Source: an uncultured Porphyromonadaceae bacterium (lineage in GTDB: Bacteria; Bacteroidota; Bacteroidia; Bacteroidales; Muribaculaceae). From it: a stretch of DNA of 6,198 bases. The position numbers and the translations under genes are program-made. The stretch is from positions 1 to 6,198 of the forward strand of contig CAMWUZ010000104.1 in NCBI GenBank assembly GCA_947177595.1, given 5' to 3'. The notes below the pieces were generated by a model, which was not told the origin of the DNA, ran no database searches, and worked only from the letters and a program-made list of their open reading frames with translations. Positions 5,178 through 6,198 of this stretch are shown here, in pieces (positions within the stretch are counted from its first letter, which is position 1; each line of letters begins with the position of its first letter).

Positions 5178-5969
5178 ATGAGAGAATTTTTTATGACATC
5201 GACAATCCCATACTGGCTGCTCTTCATTCTGGGCATTGCTTCTGTGGGATATAGTGCATACATAGCATTCAAAACCGACGAACACAACCCTATCTCGAAG
5301 CAAACTGTCAATATCCTCACCGGCATATTTCTCCTTGTCGGCGTGGCAGTGATTGTGCTGTATAACGCTCTTGGGGGCAACGCCCTATGGTGGATAACCG
5401 GAAAAGACATAGGCTATGGTGCCAAACTGCTCAGGGTGATACCGCTCGTGATATTCCTTGCGGCTGAGATTGCAGCCCCGTTTGCCTATATGTTATTGAT
5501 GGAGACCTACCTTGACGACAAACGTCTCTCAGTCAAGACCCAGTTTATCGCCCTTCTGGTAATTGTTCCCGTCGCGATTATAGTCTCAATTTTCGCAGGC
5601 AATACCTGGTTTTACATCATTGCCGGAGTCGGCACAGTTGGCGCCGCCGTGTATTCGGCAACTTCCAATGTCAATTCAACCGGAGCTAAGACCGGTCTTG
5701 CCTTCACAGTCGTCAGCTTCATCCTCTGCGCGTCTGCTCTTGTGACCCTGCTCTATCTGGTCGTGGCATTCTTTTCCTTAATTATGGAAATGCTTCCGGT
5801 TATAGCAACAATCATAGGTGTAAGCATTCTCTTCGGCAAATCGTACGGCAATGCAGTGATGCGTCGTGACAATGCCGGAAATTACATCGCAAGCGACGGT
5901 TCTAAACATTCCTCGCAATCATCTCGCGATACTCGGGATATGCAAATTCGTTCTCAAAGAAATTCATAA
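5178..5969 (+). CDS. Polytopic inner-membrane protein of unknown function
   Basis: This gene encodes a 263-residue protein with about six or seven hydrophobic segments: residues about 10-31, 44-63, 84-108, 121-140, 144-160 and 174-220, the last long enough for two passes. The C-terminal 40 or so residues are hydrophilic, rich in Ser, Arg, Asp and Asn, and probably extra-membranous. No transporter signature, nucleotide-binding loop or catalytic motif is visible, and I do not recognise the family. Glu97, Glu109 and the Asp113-Asp114 pair are charged residues in or next to the third segment and could be functional. The start at 5178 follows the secreted protein's stop by 13 bp. An in-frame ATG at 5193 would also keep the first membrane segment. 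Pairing with a secreted protein and closeness to an envelope-sensing two-component system suggest an envelope role (inference). Hairpins after the stop end the unit. Confidence 0.85.
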   Translation: MREFFMTSTIPYWLLFILGIASVGYSAYIAFKTDEHNPISKQTVNILTGIFLLVGVAVIVLYNALGGNALWWITGKDIGYGAKLLRVIPLVIFLAAEIAAPFAYMLLMETYLDDKRLSVKTQFIALLVIVPVAIIVSIFAGNTWFYIIAGVGTVGAAVYSATSNVNSTGAKTGLAFTVVSFILCASALVTLLYLVVAFFSLIMEMLPVIATIIGVSILFGKSYGNAVMRRDNAGNYIASDGSKHSSQSSRDTRDMQIRSQRNS

Positions 5970-5985
5970 ATCGTATTTATAAAGA

Positions 5986-6004
5986 GAGTCTCCGCGGGAG
6001 ATTC
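5986..6004 (+). other. Small hairpin after the membrane protein gene
   Basis: GAGTCTCC (5986-5993) pairs with GGAGATTC (5997-6004) around a GCG loop, with one G-T pair. It sits 16 bases after the stop and about 20 bases before the larger terminator stem. No T tract follows, so it may protect the mRNA 3' end rather than terminate. Confidence 0.45.
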
Positions 6005-6022
6005 AAAAGATACTCACTTCCA

Positions 6023-6057
6023 AGCCACCGAGAGCTACCCCCTCTCGGTGGCTATTT
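6023..6057 (+). terminator. Hairpin terminator of the secreted/membrane protein unit
   Basis: GCCACCGAGAG (6024-6034) pairs perfectly with CTCTCGGTGGC (6042-6052), and an A-T pair at 6023-6053 makes 12 bp around a 7-base loop. TATTT follows. It is very stable and well placed after the membrane protein gene, but the T tract is short. Confidence 0.78.
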
Positions 6058-6099
6058 GCATCTAAGCTCTTCATACTTTTGACGTAAAATTCTTGTAAA

Positions 6100-6120
6100 T
6101 TATTTGCATATTACAAATAA
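6100..6120. promoter_or_regulatory. Inverted repeat over the -33 box of the last gene
   Basis: TTATTTG (6100-6106) and CAAATAA (6114-6120) form a perfect 7-bp inverted repeat with a 7-base spacer. The left arm contains the -33 TTTG. A second pair of arms, TTGTAA (6093-6098) and TTACAA (6111-6116), overlaps it. This is a plausible repressor or activator site for the gene starting at 6167. Confidence 0.4.
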
Positions 6121-6134
6121 CAGTCACATCTTTG
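6103..6134 (+). promoter_or_regulatory. Promoter of the last, truncated gene
   Basis: TTTG (6103-6106), a 20-bp spacer and CATCTTTG (6127-6134) match the Bacteroidota promoter except for C in place of T at the first -7 position. The start site would be near 6141, about 26 bases before the ATG. Confidence 0.65.
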
Positions 6135-6166
6135 CGCCAACAGAAATTTAATACTATTACACACCT

Positions 6167-6198
6167 ATGAAAAATTTTACATTCGCCAGAAAATGGCA
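6167..6198 (+). CDS. Start of a gene cut by the window edge
   Basis: An ATG follows the promoter above and reads MKNFTFARKW before the window ends. The lysine/arginine-rich start could be the N-region of a signal peptide, but ten residues are too few to say. The gene is called real because promoter, spacing and A/T-rich leader all agree. Its product cannot be assigned. Confidence 0.6.
   Translation, partial: MKNFTFARKW

Noticed and set aside
5049..5410. Minus-strand open frames across the secreted/membrane gene junction
   Set aside because: They are antisense to two coherent genes with a signal peptide and membrane segments. Their translations show no recognisable domain.
1..6198. CRISPR array, riboswitch, rRNA or intact insertion sequence
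   Set aside because: I saw no regularly spaced repeats, no recognisable riboswitch core, no rRNA sequence and no intact transposase with terminal repeats.

Overview
The window looks like chromosomal DNA of a Bacteroidales bacterium, possibly Muribaculaceae-like. The evidence is three promoters of the Bacteroidota type (TTTG or TTG, 19-20 bp, then TAnnTTTG), starts without Shine-Dalgarno sequences but with A/T-rich leaders, two lipoproteins, and a periplasmic-TPR histidine kinase of a kind common in that phylum. Genus-level placement is inference.

Layout. Bases 1-265 carry no convincing gene. They hold a 15-base string resembling a tRNA-Leu 3' end, a long A/T hairpin and a GC-richer patch of repeated TCAACCG-like words. 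Bases 266-934 encode an AT-rich orphan lipoprotein. Bases 935-1416 hold a terminator, a short tandem repeat and, on the minus strand, the decayed C-terminus of an ISL3-type transposase. The kinase promoter overlaps or abuts the upstream end of this relic.

The core is a two-component system. It consists of a TPR sensor kinase of the HisKA_3/NarL class (1444-3198) and a NarL/LuxR response regulator (3308-3979) with its own promoter. An inverted repeat overlaps the -33 element of that promoter. A coiled-coil lipoprotein follows the regulator after 23 bp (4003-4668), and a strong hairpin terminator closes that unit. A second pair, a small secreted protein (4760-5164) and a polytopic membrane protein (5178-5969), follows with no recognisable promoter and ends at another strong hairpin. 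The last 32 bases begin a further gene behind its own promoter (6167 onward).

Working model (inference). The periplasmic TPR kinase senses an envelope cue and phosphorylates the LuxR-type regulator. The regulator controls its own unit, including the lipoprotein, and possibly downstream envelope genes. The 7-mer TTGACGT occurs twice before the regulator and once before the last gene, which makes it a candidate regulator site. None of the three or four envelope proteins belongs to a family I recognise, so the cassette is the best candidate here for an undescribed system.
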